This document shows, piece by piece, positions 16,185-23,786 of a stretch of DNA of 48,523 bases; the stretch's first letter is position 1, and the number at the start of each line of letters is the position of its first letter. The notes under the pieces were generated by a model that worked only from the letters and a program-made list of their open reading frames with translations, had not been told where the DNA came from and made no database searches. Source of the DNA: a virus. The DNA lies in the IMG/VR virus record IMGVR_UViG_3300009175_000009, positions 1 to 48,523 of that record. One strand, written 5' to 3'. Both the position numbers and the translations under genes were made by a program.

Positions 16185-16305
16185 GGCATACGAAACAACA
16201 GCCGCTCAATAAGCGGAATGCGGGTGCAGGTCTCGTAGACCTGCACCCTGCGGATACAAGAGGCGACGGTCGGCGGGCGGTGAAGTCCTCACCGCCTGGG
16301 CCACC
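16185..16305 (+). ncRNA. Candidate structured RNA from the promoter at 16159
   Basis: No coding sequence here. Three consecutive hairpins: CCGCT/AGCGG (16203 area), GGGTGCAGGTCT with AGACCTGCACCC separated by only CGT (perfect 12 bp, about 16219-16245), and GGCGGTGA/TCACCGCC (about 16278-16298). This looks like a small structured RNA or leader placed between the sigma-54 promoter and the HNH gene's own promoter. Confidence 0.5.
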
Positions 16306-16309
16306 ACGG

Positions 16310-16337
16310 TTGACGTAGCGAGTAGATCAGCTAGACT
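16310..16337 (+). promoter_or_regulatory. Sigma-70-like promoter of HNH/AP2 gene
   Basis: TTGACG, 16 nt, TAGACT. The same arrangement occurs before the related module at 26361-26388. Confidence 0.7.
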
Positions 16338-16344
16338 AACGTTA

Positions 16345-16437
16345 GTCGGTTGACCTTGCACTTGGCCGACGAGCTTTGATTCATTTACGCCCAACCCGTC
16401 TCACGTCACTCGCAAGGTCAAACGTGGGGCGGGTTGG
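16345..16437 (+). promoter_or_regulatory. Interleaved-stem leader (copy 1) before HNH/AP2 gene
   Basis: b TTGACCTTGC (16350-16359) pairs with b' GCAAGGTCAA (16412-16421). d CCAACCCGTCTCACGT (16391-16406) pairs with d' ACGTGGGGCGGGTTGG (16422-16437), 16 bp. Order b-d-b'-d', so the complete stems compete. Compared with copy 2 at 26401-26486, b and b' differ by paired changes (CTTGC/GCAAG against CTCAC/GTGAG), which is covariation evidence for b:b'. Confidence 0.7.
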
Positions 16438-16455
16438 TGTCGTTAGGATCATATC

Positions 16456-16977
16456 ATGCCGGAAAGACGCAGAATAACGAGCGTGCGGTTCATACCGCTG
16501 ACGCAGGGCCGGTTTGCTATCGTGGATGCAGCCGATTACGAATGGCTGACGCGATTCAGCAAGTGGTGCTACAACGGAACCAAAGGCTATGCCGTCAGCA
16601 GCCTAGTTCGCCGGTTGTCTCGGGCCGGCGAATCGTATCAGATGCACCAGATCATTATGCGGGCTCCTCCCGGCGTAAGCCCAGACCATAAGAATGGCAA
16701 CAAGCTCGATAACCGCCGCAGCAATCTGCGGCTGGCCAACGGTACGCAGAATATGGCCAACCGCGATCTACAGAGCAACAACACGACCGGCTACAAAGGT
16801 GTAGTTAGGCATCGTGGTAAATTCCGAGCCCGCATCGGCGATGGACTTCGCAAGGGTGGTCGGCATCTTGGCATATTCTTGACCGTTGAAGAAGCAGCTT
16901 TGGCCTACAACACGGCGGCTGTTGAAATGTACGGTGAGTTCGCTTGTTTGAATTCGGTTGGCACGCGATTCGCATGA
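16456..16977 (+). CDS. HNH endonuclease with AP2 DNA-binding domain
   Basis: 173 residues. HNH_3-type core (YQMHQIIM, P-D-H-K-N-G-N-K-L-D-N-R-R-S-N-L-R) at residues about 58-95, followed by an AP2 domain (GYKGVVRHRGKFRARIG ... HLGIFLTVEEAALAYNTAA). AP2 domains bind DNA and are typical of free-standing phage homing nucleases. It has its own promoter and a competing-stem leader. The last codons G-T-R-F-A-stop are encoded by the sigma-54 promoter. Confidence 0.85.
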   Translation: MPERRRITSVRFIPLTQGRFAIVDAADYEWLTRFSKWCYNGTKGYAVSSLVRRLSRAGESYQMHQIIMRAPPGVSPDHKNGNKLDNRRSNLRLANGTQNMANRDLQSNNTTGYKGVVRHRGKFRARIGDGLRKGGRHLGIFLTVEEAALAYNTAAVEMYGEFACLNSVGTRFA

Positions 16978-16979
16978 TA
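16959..16979 (+). promoter_or_regulatory. Sigma-54-type promoter
   Basis: TGGCACGCGATTCGCATGATA, GG-N10-GC, preceded by GAATTC and overlapping the nuclease stop. Drives the leader at 16993 and genes from 17104. Confidence 0.85.
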
Positions 16980-16992
16980 CTTCCATCGTAAA

Positions 16993-17072
16993 CGGTCAGC
17001 GTAAATCCTGCGGGCTCCCAAGCCTTCGGGCAGCAAAACAAGGTGGGCATACCCCACCGAATACGCTGACCG
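16993..17072 (+). promoter_or_regulatory. Structured multibranch leader RNA
   Basis: CGGTCAGCGTA (16993-17003) pairs perfectly with TACGCTGACCG (17062-17072), enclosing GGCT/AGCC and GGTGGG/CCCACC hairpins: a closed multi-branch structure just after the predicted transcription start and 30 nt before the first gene. The closing sequence GTCAGCGT/ACGCTGAC recurs in the leader at 8823-8902. Riboswitch-like form, ligand unknown. Confidence 0.55.
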
Positions 17073-17103
17073 CCGCTCAAACCAGCAGCGAAGGAATGCT
17101 AGA

Positions 17104-17322
17104 ATGTCTGAACGAGAAAAAAACGCCTGGAACGAGATCGACGAACAAGCCGCCCGCGAGGGTTCGGCCCGCCGCCGCGAGTTTCACCACCACTTCACCG
17201 CCGCCGCGACGTCGCGGGGCATTGGTGTCCACAGTACTTCAATGGGCAAGAGCCGAGGCATGGCCAGCCGACCCGCTTCGGGCCGATTCGACCGCCTCGT
17301 CCAGCACACCCGAGCAGCCTGA
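17104..17322 (+). CDS. Hypothetical protein (72 aa)
   Basis: GAAGGA precedes the ATG. 72 residues, Arg-rich with an H-H-H stretch; helical first half. No family recognised. First gene after the structured leader. Confidence 0.55.
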   Translation: MSEREKNAWNEIDEQAAREGSARRREFHHHFTAAATSRGIGVHSTSMGKSRGMASRPASGRFDRLVQHTRAA

Positions 17323-17340
17323 ACCGAAAGGTAACCAACC

Positions 17341-17529
17341 ATGAAGAACCGACCCACAGTAATGACCGACAGCGGCGTATCCGTTGTTCTGGTTCCCTTG
17401 CCACACGGCCAGTTCGCGGTGAACCGCGTCTACAAGGGCAAGACCGACCGTATCGGCTACGTCGCCGTGCAGGGAAACAGCCCGTGCTGGCCCTGCGGCG
17501 AGACCTTGTGCCGCCCACGTCGCCGGTAG
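17341..17529 (+). CDS. Hypothetical protein (62 aa)
   Basis: GAAAGGTAACCAACC precedes the ATG. 62 residues, mostly beta-like, with C-W-P-C-G and a C-terminal R-P-R-R-R. Function unknown. Confidence 0.55.
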   Translation: MKNRPTVMTDSGVSVVLVPLPHGQFAVNRVYKGKTDRIGYVAVQGNSPCWPCGETLCRPRRR

Positions 17530-17549
17530 CCCGCCTCGCTGTCGAGGCA

Positions 17550-17636
17550 ATGTCGCAGCGATTCAGCGAGCCACCTCCCCGCGAGTTGCACGGCCCCGAA
17601 AACGGCCCCGAAGATGATGGAGACGCACCGTGCTAA
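17550..17636 (+). CDS. Possible very small protein (28 aa)
   Basis: ATG 17550 with GAGG only 3 nt upstream opens 28 codons (MSQRFSEPPPRELHG and so on), ending over the GTG of the next gene. Pro/Glu-rich. It may be a real leader peptide or chance; it fills an otherwise gene-free 100 nt. Confidence 0.3.
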   Translation: MSQRFSEPPPRELHGPENGPEDDGDAPC

Positions 17637-17893
17637 CCGTCGAACTCAAACACGAACGAGCGAAGGGCCGAACCGCCGAGGTCGCCACCCTCCGCGAAGC
17701 ATCCGAGACCGTTCGCCTATACATCAGCTACTTTAGCCTTGGGAACGGCAACTGGCAGGGCGGGCTGGTACGCCAGAACGGCAAGCGGAAGTACATGATC
17801 TCTTACAATGGTCGTGTCTGGAAGTATGAGCCGAAAGGCTGGACGAACACGACGCCTGAAATCACTGGTGAAGAACTGGACAAACCATTATGA
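17630..17893 (+). CDS. Hypothetical protein (87 aa)
   Basis: GTG 17630 with TGGAG upstream. 87 residues, beta-rich, several Trp and Tyr. Overlaps the next start by ATGA. Unknown function. Confidence 0.6.
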   Translation: MLTVELKHERAKGRTAEVATLREASETVRLYISYFSLGNGNWQGGLVRQNGKRKYMISYNGRVWKYEPKGWTNTTPEITGEELDKPL

Positions 17894-18243
17894 CCACAGC
17901 GACGCAACCGACCCTCGACGCCCGCGGCTGGTTTGACTTCGTCAGCGAGATTCACGAGCAGGTGAAAAAGGCGGGCCGCATCTACACGACCGGCCAGATC
18001 GCTCGCCGCATCCGGGTCAAAGTCCTGAAGCAGTACCGCGATCAGGGCGACGACGAGATGACCGCCGAACGCGTGCGGCATGGCCTCGACCGTGTTGGCC
18101 CAGGCGGGCTTACCGGAATGATACTGCGATATGTAGAGGGCACCCTGGCCGTGCGAACGCGGGCGGGCGTGATCGATCAGCGGAACTACCACAACCGCGA
18201 CGCATTCCTTGCGGCCATCCGAAACCTGAATCCAAGGGCATAG
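17890..18243 (+). CDS. Hypothetical protein (117 aa)
   Basis: ATGA-coupled to the previous gene. 117 residues, helical, with an HTH-like centre (YTTGQIARRIRVKVLKQYRDQG). May bind nucleic acid; family not recognised. Confidence 0.6.
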   Translation: MTTATQPTLDARGWFDFVSEIHEQVKKAGRIYTTGQIARRIRVKVLKQYRDQGDDEMTAERVRHGLDRVGPGGLTGMILRYVEGTLAVRTRAGVIDQRNYHNRDAFLAAIRNLNPRA

Positions 18244-18245
18244 TC

Positions 18246-18401
18246 ATGGACGAAGATATCGACGAACTCGATTACGAGTGCCCGCCGGTGTGCAGCGAGT
18301 GTGGCGAGAATCTTTGCGATTCGTGCGGCTGCTGCGGCAACCCGCACTGCGAAGCGTGCTGCTGCCCGCTTGTGGAACGCGAGGACGACGCGGGAGAATG
18401 A
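18246..18401 (+). CDS. Cysteine-rich mini-protein (51 aa)
   Basis: AAGGG precedes the ATG. 51 residues containing about eleven Cys arranged as C-S-E-C, C-D-S-C-G-C-C, H-C-E-A-C-C-C, framed by acidic ends. The spacing resembles a compact two-zinc finger (RING/FYVE-like treble clef). Such small phage zinc proteins often bind host protein; target unknown. Confidence 0.6.
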   Translation: MDEDIDELDYECPPVCSECGENLCDSCGCCGNPHCEACCCPLVEREDDAGE

Positions 18402-18449
18402 GCCATGAACGAATATGAAAAGTAATTCGCCTCGTTATCCCTAGCGGAG

Positions 18450-18803
18450 GTGATGGAGCTTCGGAAGATCAAGACGAAGCTGACCGATCAGTACCTGCAT
18501 GAGGAACTGCCCACGGTGCAGGGCTGGTGTAACAAGTGCGATGCCTGCGGGGCGGTCGGATACCAAGACCCGCCCGTGATGTACACCGATCCCGAGTCTG
18601 GATCAGTGATCACGTTGCAGGGCCGTATTTACAACAAGACGATGTTTCGCGCGATCGGCGAGATTTTATGCGAGAAGTGTTTCGTCCGGGAGTATTACAA
18701 CGGACCGACCAACGACGTGCCCAAGCGGGGCAACCCACACCTGACGACACCGCACTCGCAGTGGAGTTACGACGGTGGTAGATTTGGAAGCGGAGAATGG
18801 TGA
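18450..18803 (+). CDS. Hypothetical zinc-ribbon protein; start region damaged
   Basis: About 117 residues with C-N-K-C-D-A-C-G and a later C-E-K-C pair, so probably a zinc ribbon. GTG 18450 and ATG 18453 lie too close to GGAG for a normal start. The same frame continues upstream to ATG 18405, which has a well-spaced GGAG, but TAA interrupts it at 18423 (M-N-E-Y-E-K-stop-F-A-S-L-S-L-A-E-V-M). A nonsense mutation with restart downstream is the simplest reading. Confidence 0.55.
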   Translation: MMELRKIKTKLTDQYLHEELPTVQGWCNKCDACGAVGYQDPPVMYTDPESGSVITLQGRIYNKTMFRAIGEILCEKCFVREYYNGPTNDVPKRGNPHLTTPHSQWSYDGGRFGSGEW

Positions 18804-18804
18804 T

Positions 18805-19137
18805 ATGAACCACGAAGAATTCCTCAAGTTTCTTGGCAGCGAGGCCCGACCCAAGTGTGGCCGGTGCTGGTGGCGGGAGGGCCGCAAGTGCTACAACGAG
18901 AACCTCGGTGCAGTACCGGGCGAGGGTCAGGACATCACCGCTGAACTGTGGGCTACCTGCTCTGCCACACCCGCGTACCAGAACAGTCGGGCGACCCTGG
19001 CTCAGGCCCTGCCGAACATCTTGCTGGCCGTCGCGGCACAGACGCAGCCCGCTGAAAAGGTTGTCCAGTGCTGCGAAGCTGTCGAGTCGGCATACGATTC
19101 GCATGATACCGCTGGTCAGAAAGGAACTGAATCATGA
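18805..19137 (+). CDS. Hypothetical Cys-containing protein (110 aa)
   Basis: ATG 18805 follows GGAG. 110 residues, with K-C-G-R-C-W and further Cys, possibly metal binding. Its 3' end contains the promoter 19088-19108 in frame (S-A-Y-D-S-H-D-T), and overlaps the next gene by ATGA. Confidence 0.6.
   Translation: MNHEEFLKFLGSEARPKCGRCWWREGRKCYNENLGAVPGEGQDITAELWATCSATPAYQNSRATLAQALPNILLAVAAQTQPAEKVVQCCEAVESAYDSHDTAGQKGTES
19088..19108 (+). promoter_or_regulatory. Sigma-54-type promoter, weaker -24 box
   Basis: CGGCATACGATTCGCATGATA: GG-N10-GC and CATGATA kept, -24 box GGCAT. Drives the gene at 19134; GAAAGGAACTGAATC follows. Confidence 0.65.
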
Positions 19138-19592
19138 CTATCGGAACCCCAAGTGTCTGCGAGTGGATTCGCAGCCTGCCGAATACTAGCAACGTTCGCC
19201 CGTGCCGAGTCACCATCAAGGGCCAAACCTGGGAGGGTGCTTATTACGAGGAGGAACGCGAGTGGCAGCAGGGCATGGACGGCGTGCAGCGAGGTGAACA
19301 CAAGGCGGGCGATAAGTACGTCATCCGCCGCATCTACCTGCTCGGCGACCGGCCTGTGTTCAACCGTGAACGTGTCTGCTTCCCGTCGTATGAGGGCCTG
19401 GACTGGTACGTTTCGGGCTACTGCGTCACCTTCAAGCCCGAGCAGAAAAAGTATCATCCCTTCGGCAAGAGCTTTCAGATCATGCCGTGGGAGATCGAGG
19501 GCAAGCCCGACTGCAAGATCGACAGTCACGAACTGCACCCGTACCTGCGGGTGCCGATGACGGTCGAGTTCATCGAGGAGACCGCGTCATGA
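19134..19592 (+). CDS. Hypothetical protein (152 aa)
   Basis: 152 residues, beta-rich, acidic and aromatic, with no recognised motif. Starts in an ATGA overlap and ends in another, so it belongs to the operon leading into the deoxyribosyltransferase-like gene. Confidence 0.6.
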   Translation: MTIGTPSVCEWIRSLPNTSNVRPCRVTIKGQTWEGAYYEEEREWQQGMDGVQRGEHKAGDKYVIRRIYLLGDRPVFNRERVCFPSYEGLDWYVSGYCVTFKPEQKKYHPFGKSFQIMPWEIEGKPDCKIDSHELHPYLRVPMTVEFIEETAS

Positions 19593-19927
19593 CATGCCCC
19601 AACAAGCACCCCGAAGGCCCGGTTTGTCCGACCTGCGGCGGATCCTGTGCTCCGTCCGGAGTCGACAGAGGATCGTGGGTTCACTTCCCTGTGACGGCCA
19701 GCGGTCGCGTGATCGATAGACTGGCCATCGAAGGTCATGGTGCGATTCAGGTGGACGAGTCTCCCGACCGCGAGCCGCCCATCATCGTCCTCGCCGGCCC
19801 GATCAAGTTCTGGTGGCAGGAAGGTCAGTGGGATAGCCTGCGGCATCAGGAATACGTGCAGTGGCGGGACGCAGTGCGGGTGGCCTTGGTGAAGGCCGGA
19901 TTCGCCGTCTATTCGCCACAGGTCTAG
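19589..19927 (+). CDS. N-terminal half of a split nucleoside 2-deoxyribosyltransferase-like protein
   Basis: 112 residues, ATGA-coupled. A Cys-rich N-terminus (CPNKHPEGPVCPTCGG) is followed by P-I-I-V-L-A-G-P-I and V-A-L-V-K-A-G-F-A-V-Y-S-P, the first Rossmann-like half of the nucleoside deoxyribosyltransferase/related fold. It stops just after Y-S-P, where the domain should continue; the continuation begins at 20413 after an HNH gene. So the enzyme appears split by a homing-type insertion. It would act on nucleoside or nucleotide N-glycosidic bonds if the halves assemble. Confidence 0.65.
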   Translation: MTCPNKHPEGPVCPTCGGSCAPSGVDRGSWVHFPVTASGRVIDRLAIEGHGAIQVDESPDREPPIIVLAGPIKFWWQEGQWDSLRHQEYVQWRDAVRVALVKAGFAVYSPQV

Positions 19928-19953
19928 ACATTATGCCCTGTATAGCCTATACT
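19925..19953 (+). promoter_or_regulatory. Sigma-70-like promoter of the splitting HNH gene
   Basis: TAGACA, 17 nt, TATACT, starting at the stop of the N-terminal half gene and 20 nt before the HNH start. The -10 is good, the -35 imperfect. Confidence 0.5.
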
Positions 19954-19972
19954 ATGTTTGGAGGGCGTAAGT

Positions 19973-20416
19973 ATGCTATGCAGAGTATGCAACGAGCGAG
20001 AGGTTCCTGAAGGCCACAAACGGAACAGGAATTACATTTGTAGCCAGTGCCACTACGGACGATACAAGGAAAAGGCACAAATCCTAAATCGAAGGAACGG
20101 TAAACGTTACCGCAAGGAGTTGCGGGAACGTATGTTTGATGCTTACGGCAGGGAGTGTGTTTACTGCCACAGCACGACGAATTTGCAGTTCGATCATACT
20201 AACGGTGACGGTTGCCGCAAAACGCGGGGATATGATACGCGGCAGTGGTTTCTGATGCTTATTGCCGCAGGATTCCCGCCTAGCTGCCAAGTGGTGTGCG
20301 GGCAGTGTAACGTAGCAAAACAGAATATGACCGATGCTCAGTTCCGAGCCTGGATCAAGATGGTATATCACGCTATTCACGGCGTGGAACGGCGACGCAT
20401 ACGGAGTACTACATGA
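19973..20416 (+). CDS. HNH endonuclease inserted in a metabolic gene
   Basis: ATG 19973 with GGAGGG upstream; 147 residues. Zinc pairs C-R-V-C and C-S-Q-C at the N-terminus, then C-V-Y-C, the HNH-like L-Q-F-D-H-T-N-G-D-G and V-V-C-G-Q-C-N. Free-standing HNH nuclease, probably homing. Its ends abut the two halves of a deoxyribosyltransferase-like gene. The 510-nt insert is almost all coding, leaving no room for a group I intron core. Confidence 0.8.
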   Translation: MLCRVCNEREVPEGHKRNRNYICSQCHYGRYKEKAQILNRRNGKRYRKELRERMFDAYGRECVYCHSTTNLQFDHTNGDGCRKTRGYDTRQWFLMLIAAGFPPSCQVVCGQCNVAKQNMTDAQFRAWIKMVYHAIHGVERRRIRSTT

Positions 20417-20655
20417 TCCTTCAACACCGAGCGATCCAGGGCCGCTGGAACGAAGGGCTTCAGCGGATTAACGATGCCGCGATCATGAACGCCGACGTCA
20501 TCGTGGTGCTGACGCCGCGGGACGTGCCCGCCGAAGGAACAGCACGCGAGGTCAAATTGGCGAAGCGGTTCAACATACCAGTCATTACCGCCCCACCAGG
20601 CAGCGATAGAAATCTCAGCACGCTCGTTGAAAGCTGCCTTGAGGAGGCTCGATGA
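20413..20655 (+). CDS. C-terminal half of the split deoxyribosyltransferase-like protein
   Basis: 80 residues starting in an ATGA overlap with the HNH stop. H-R-A-I-Q-G-R-W resumes where the first half left off, followed by A-D-V-I-V-V-L-T-P, G-T-A-R-E-V-K-L-A and I-P-V-I, the ligand-binding second half of the fold (Gly-Thr-x-x-Glu is the usual catalytic region). Likely functions together with 19589-19927. Confidence 0.65.
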   Translation: MILQHRAIQGRWNEGLQRINDAAIMNADVIVVLTPRDVPAEGTAREVKLAKRFNIPVITAPPGSDRNLSTLVESCLEEAR

Positions 20656-21560
20656 ACTTCCACGAGTTCCCACTGTTCTACGTTTCGGCCAAACGCCTGG
20701 GCATGGTTCCCAGAGGCGTCTCATCTGCGGTGTTCTACGCGAACCACTTTCGTGATATGCATTGCATCGGAACATCCGCCGAGGCTGAAGTGCTGGGCGT
20801 TCACCTGTTCATGGAAGGCTGGTGGGCGGAGCATAACCGGCCCTTCTATAACGTGTGGCCTAAGATCATCCCGATGCTGACCCGCCTCGACCTGTCACAG
20901 ATCACGGGCAAGATGCTGAAGTCTCCCAAGCAGGTCATGTGTCTGCGGTTCCCGCAGGAAGGAAACCCGTTGACCCGCGACGGCGTGACTCTGCGGTCGA
21001 TGCTGGTTGGTCCGGTCAGCACAACCGCAGGTCACCCGGCCTATTTCACGGCACAGGACTACGGAGAAACGATAAGCGGCCTGCCCGTGGTATCAACGAA
21101 CTGGGTGCCGCTGCGGCCCGACCAGCCGCTGCTGGAGACCTTCGGCGGTTGCAAGAAGCGGGAATCCGCGATGGACGGCATCCAGATTCCCGAGGAACTA
21201 ATGCTAGATGTGTGGCGTCTGGTGTTCACCTTGTCCCTACTGGATGATGATCCCGAATTGATCGAACGCATCGTCCTCGCCGCCGACCGGAACGACTATG
21301 ATCGCAGCGGTGACCAGAAGTACGTTGCCAAGGCGGAACGTCGCGGCGTGTTGGGTTGGGATATCGGCAAACGTGTCGAGGTGATGCCGCACTATCGCCG
21401 CCCGCACCTGGGCCTGCGGTGGACGGGCGAGGGCCGTACCGTGGCCAAGATCGTGCCGATCAAGGGAGCAATCATTCACCGCGAGGCTGTTCTTCAACAG
21501 CCGACCGGCGAGGAAGGGCCGGTGGACGTGTCTAATGATCAACAAGGAGACAAGCCATGA
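20652..21560 (+). CDS. Hypothetical protein (302 aa)
   Basis: ATGA-coupled to the preceding half gene. 302 residues. The C-terminal region has Y-R-R-P-H-L-G-L-R-W-T-G-E-G-R followed by beta strands, a pattern I have seen in phage and plasmid proteins of unknown role. No membrane segment. Function not assigned. Confidence 0.6.
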   Translation: MNFHEFPLFYVSAKRLGMVPRGVSSAVFYANHFRDMHCIGTSAEAEVLGVHLFMEGWWAEHNRPFYNVWPKIIPMLTRLDLSQITGKMLKSPKQVMCLRFPQEGNPLTRDGVTLRSMLVGPVSTTAGHPAYFTAQDYGETISGLPVVSTNWVPLRPDQPLLETFGGCKKRESAMDGIQIPEELMLDVWRLVFTLSLLDDDPELIERIVLAADRNDYDRSGDQKYVAKAERRGVLGWDIGKRVEVMPHYRRPHLGLRWTGEGRTVAKIVPIKGAIIHREAVLQQPTGEEGPVDVSNDQQGDKP

Positions 21561-21994
21561 ACGACAGCGACGTTAAGTATGTAGCTGTACCCCGCACCAA
21601 TCCTGAGATGTACCAGGAAATTCGTGCGAAGTACTATTCCCGCAAATGGTGGATGGCTATTGGATTTGATGGCGAGGACGCGATGTCGGTCATGGAGGCT
21701 ATCGGTGCAGCCGTCGATCTTACCGGAGACGTCGATGGATCCGTGCTGTATGAGTGCCCCGTGGGGATTTACGGAGATGACGGTGTACCAGAGAAAGATA
21801 TATTCTGCATCCTGTTCATTCACAAACGGGTTGACTGGAATGCAATATTCCGAGCGTGTCGTCAAAATCGCCTGGATGCGTTTCCAGAGCAGCCGCCCCA
21901 GCAGGACGTTTTGATTCTTAGCACGAGTCTGCATAAAACAGCCATGACTACCTACGATAATGTTCTGAGCTGTTACTCGCATCTGGACAACTAG
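21557..21994 (+). CDS. Hypothetical protein (145 aa)
   Basis: ATGA-coupled. 145 residues, alternating helices and strands, acidic. No motif recognised. Confidence 0.6.
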   Translation: MNDSDVKYVAVPRTNPEMYQEIRAKYYSRKWWMAIGFDGEDAMSVMEAIGAAVDLTGDVDGSVLYECPVGIYGDDGVPEKDIFCILFIHKRVDWNAIFRACRQNRLDAFPEQPPQQDVLILSTSLHKTAMTTYDNVLSCYSHLDN

Positions 21995-22027
21995 CGTGAA
22001 ACGAAACGAGTAGACCAGATTGAGGAT

Positions 22028-22219
22028 ATGATGCGATACATAGTAATTGAGCACAACAGCCGTGACCCGCAGAACCCGAAGGTGAAGGTGTTCTCAGGAT
22101 CGAGTGCGAAGAGTAACGCACTGTTATTCGATGACGTATCATCGAACACATGCCAGATTTACTTTGTGAAGGGCGACCTGACCCTCCAACCCGTAGAACG
22201 AAACGGAAAGTCATCTTGA
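22028..22219 (+). CDS. Hypothetical protein (63 aa)
   Basis: Either ATG 22028 or 22031, after TTGAGGAT. 63 residues, mostly beta strands. Unknown. Confidence 0.5.
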   Translation: MMRYIVIEHNSRDPQNPKVKVFSGSSAKSNALLFDDVSSNTCQIYFVKGDLTLQPVERNGKSS

Positions 22220-22231
22220 TCGGAAGTACCT

Positions 22232-22534
22232 ATGAAATCCAAAGACTGGGCTAATCCGCTGCGGAAACACCTGAAGGCCAAAGGCTGGGCGAGGCAGGAC
22301 AGGGGCGGTGTCGAGCTATGGCGGGATCCGATTCGCCGCGACACGCTGGGCCACTCCTTCTTTATGACGTTCGCCGGGGCGGTCAAAGTGCAGAAGAGCC
22401 GCGATGACGGCAGCGACAAGATCACCTGCCAGGCCAACATCGTCGATCACGATTTATTCGGCATTCGCAAGTGCAGTCGCAAGCCAAAGGCGAACGGGTA
22501 CTGCCACCAGCACAGGAAGCAAGCACAATCATGA
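22232..22534 (+). CDS. Hypothetical protein with C-terminal zinc-knuckle pattern (100 aa)
   Basis: 100 residues. The C-terminus has C-x-A-N-I-V-D-H, R-K-C-S-R, then G-Y-C-H-Q-H-R, ligands typical of short treble-clef fingers found near phage HNH genes. ATGA overlap with the next gene. Confidence 0.6.
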   Translation: MKSKDWANPLRKHLKAKGWARQDRGGVELWRDPIRRDTLGHSFFMTFAGAVKVQKSRDDGSDKITCQANIVDHDLFGIRKCSRKPKANGYCHQHRKQAQS

Positions 22535-22908
22535 AGATCACCATCGTAGACCAGATCGTGCGGCCCAAGGTTGAGGGCGGATGTGAGTGGGGCAATTTTC
22601 GCAAGGTGCTGGTCAGGCTCGTGCGGGGCGGAAAGCCCGTGAAGGAACTGTGGTGGATGCCGGGCTTCACGGGTTGGGCCGGCAGGGGATGTACCGACTA
22701 CTATCATTCTCAGCTTATGACCGATGCTGAAGACGGCAGCGGACGCCCGCTGGGCGGGGCCAACAGTGAGTGGAAAACACTGCACGAGGGCGGCAGGCTC
22801 AGCGTGAAACTTATTGCAAAATACGCGAAGCAAATCGACGCGTTCTTCGGTGATTCGGTGTCTGGTCTTATCAGGAATACCAGAAAAACCATGATCATCG
22901 AGGACTAG
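22531..22908 (+). CDS. Hypothetical protein (125 aa)
   Basis: Start ATG 22531 overlaps the previous stop. 125 residues; Trp/Gly-rich first half, helical second half. No family recognised. Confidence 0.6.
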   Translation: MKITIVDQIVRPKVEGGCEWGNFRKVLVRLVRGGKPVKELWWMPGFTGWAGRGCTDYYHSQLMTDAEDGSGRPLGGANSEWKTLHEGGRLSVKLIAKYAKQIDAFFGDSVSGLIRNTRKTMIIED

Positions 22909-22921
22909 TCAATTGCCCCAC

Positions 22922-23707
22922 ATGCGAGTCTTCATCCGAGTTAGGCTGAGCGAGGCCGGTCGCCGTGCCGACGTGACCGCCGGCGGCAATGGGGCAGCCG
23001 AGTTTGATATCGAGGTGTTCCGGGCAACGACCGCACCGGATGATTGGGCCGCCGTCGTCGATCAGGCCGACCTCGACCGCGACGAAGCTGTCCTCGATAT
23101 GCGAGGCGGTATCACACGCGACGGCATCACTGTACCCATCGCGGACTTCTCGTGGGTTCCCGACGTCAGGCAGGCCCTAGTTGTCTATCGGGACGCTGTA
23201 CGAGAATGGGTACGAATGCGATGGGAGGAGGACACTCGCCGAGCAAATCTGGGCCTGCGGCCTGGTGATTTTGATTTCCCGATGTGCCGCGACGTGCTAC
23301 TGCGGGTGCCGGTCTATGAGAAGACGCCCGGCAGCAGGAACTGGATGGCGTCTGTGCGGCTTGCCCCGAACGCACCGGGAGGCCTGGATCGAGCGTGGAT
23401 GATGCGGGTGCGCGACGGCGACGACGGTTACTACAGGCTGCGACCGTTGCAAATAGGTGACGTGGTTGAGTTCGGGGCTGACCTGCTGACCGACCGCAGT
23501 AAGAGGTTCAAAAACCGCTGGTACGGATACGTGGTGCGACGTACCGATGATATGCTCGTCTTGCACAAGACCAACACCGCCGAGGTGGCATTCCGCGAGG
23601 GGGCGGTTTACGCAGCCAGCGTTGCCCCGCCGCCCGTCGTGCCCAAGCCCCGCCGACGCCGAATTGGTGGCCATATCGAGGAAGAACGCCCGACGTGGGA
23701 GCTGTGA
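22922..23707 (+). CDS. Hypothetical protein with R-P-T-W-E-L tail (261 aa)
   Basis: Start uncertain: ATG 22922, or TTG 22913 which is better spaced from GAGGA. 261 residues; mostly beta, charged, with a basic patch before the C-terminus (PKPRRRRIGG). The tail E-E-R-P-T-W-E-L matches those of two other unrelated proteins here. Function unknown. Confidence 0.6.
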   Translation: MRVFIRVRLSEAGRRADVTAGGNGAAEFDIEVFRATTAPDDWAAVVDQADLDRDEAVLDMRGGITRDGITVPIADFSWVPDVRQALVVYRDAVREWVRMRWEEDTRRANLGLRPGDFDFPMCRDVLLRVPVYEKTPGSRNWMASVRLAPNAPGGLDRAWMMRVRDGDDGYYRLRPLQIGDVVEFGADLLTDRSKRFKNRWYGYVVRRTDDMLVLHKTNTAEVAFREGAVYAASVAPPPVVPKPRRRRIGGHIEEERPTWEL

Positions 23708-23786
23708 GGCGACTTTATGCCGCGTGCGGGCCACTGTAGGCCAGACGTGGCGAGGTGTTCCCGACTGCGGCTACCGGGCCACCCGA

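Noticed and set aside
19928-20430. Group I intron carrying the HNH gene
   Set aside because: The insert is almost entirely coding; there is no room for a catalytic core, and the second half gene has its own start.
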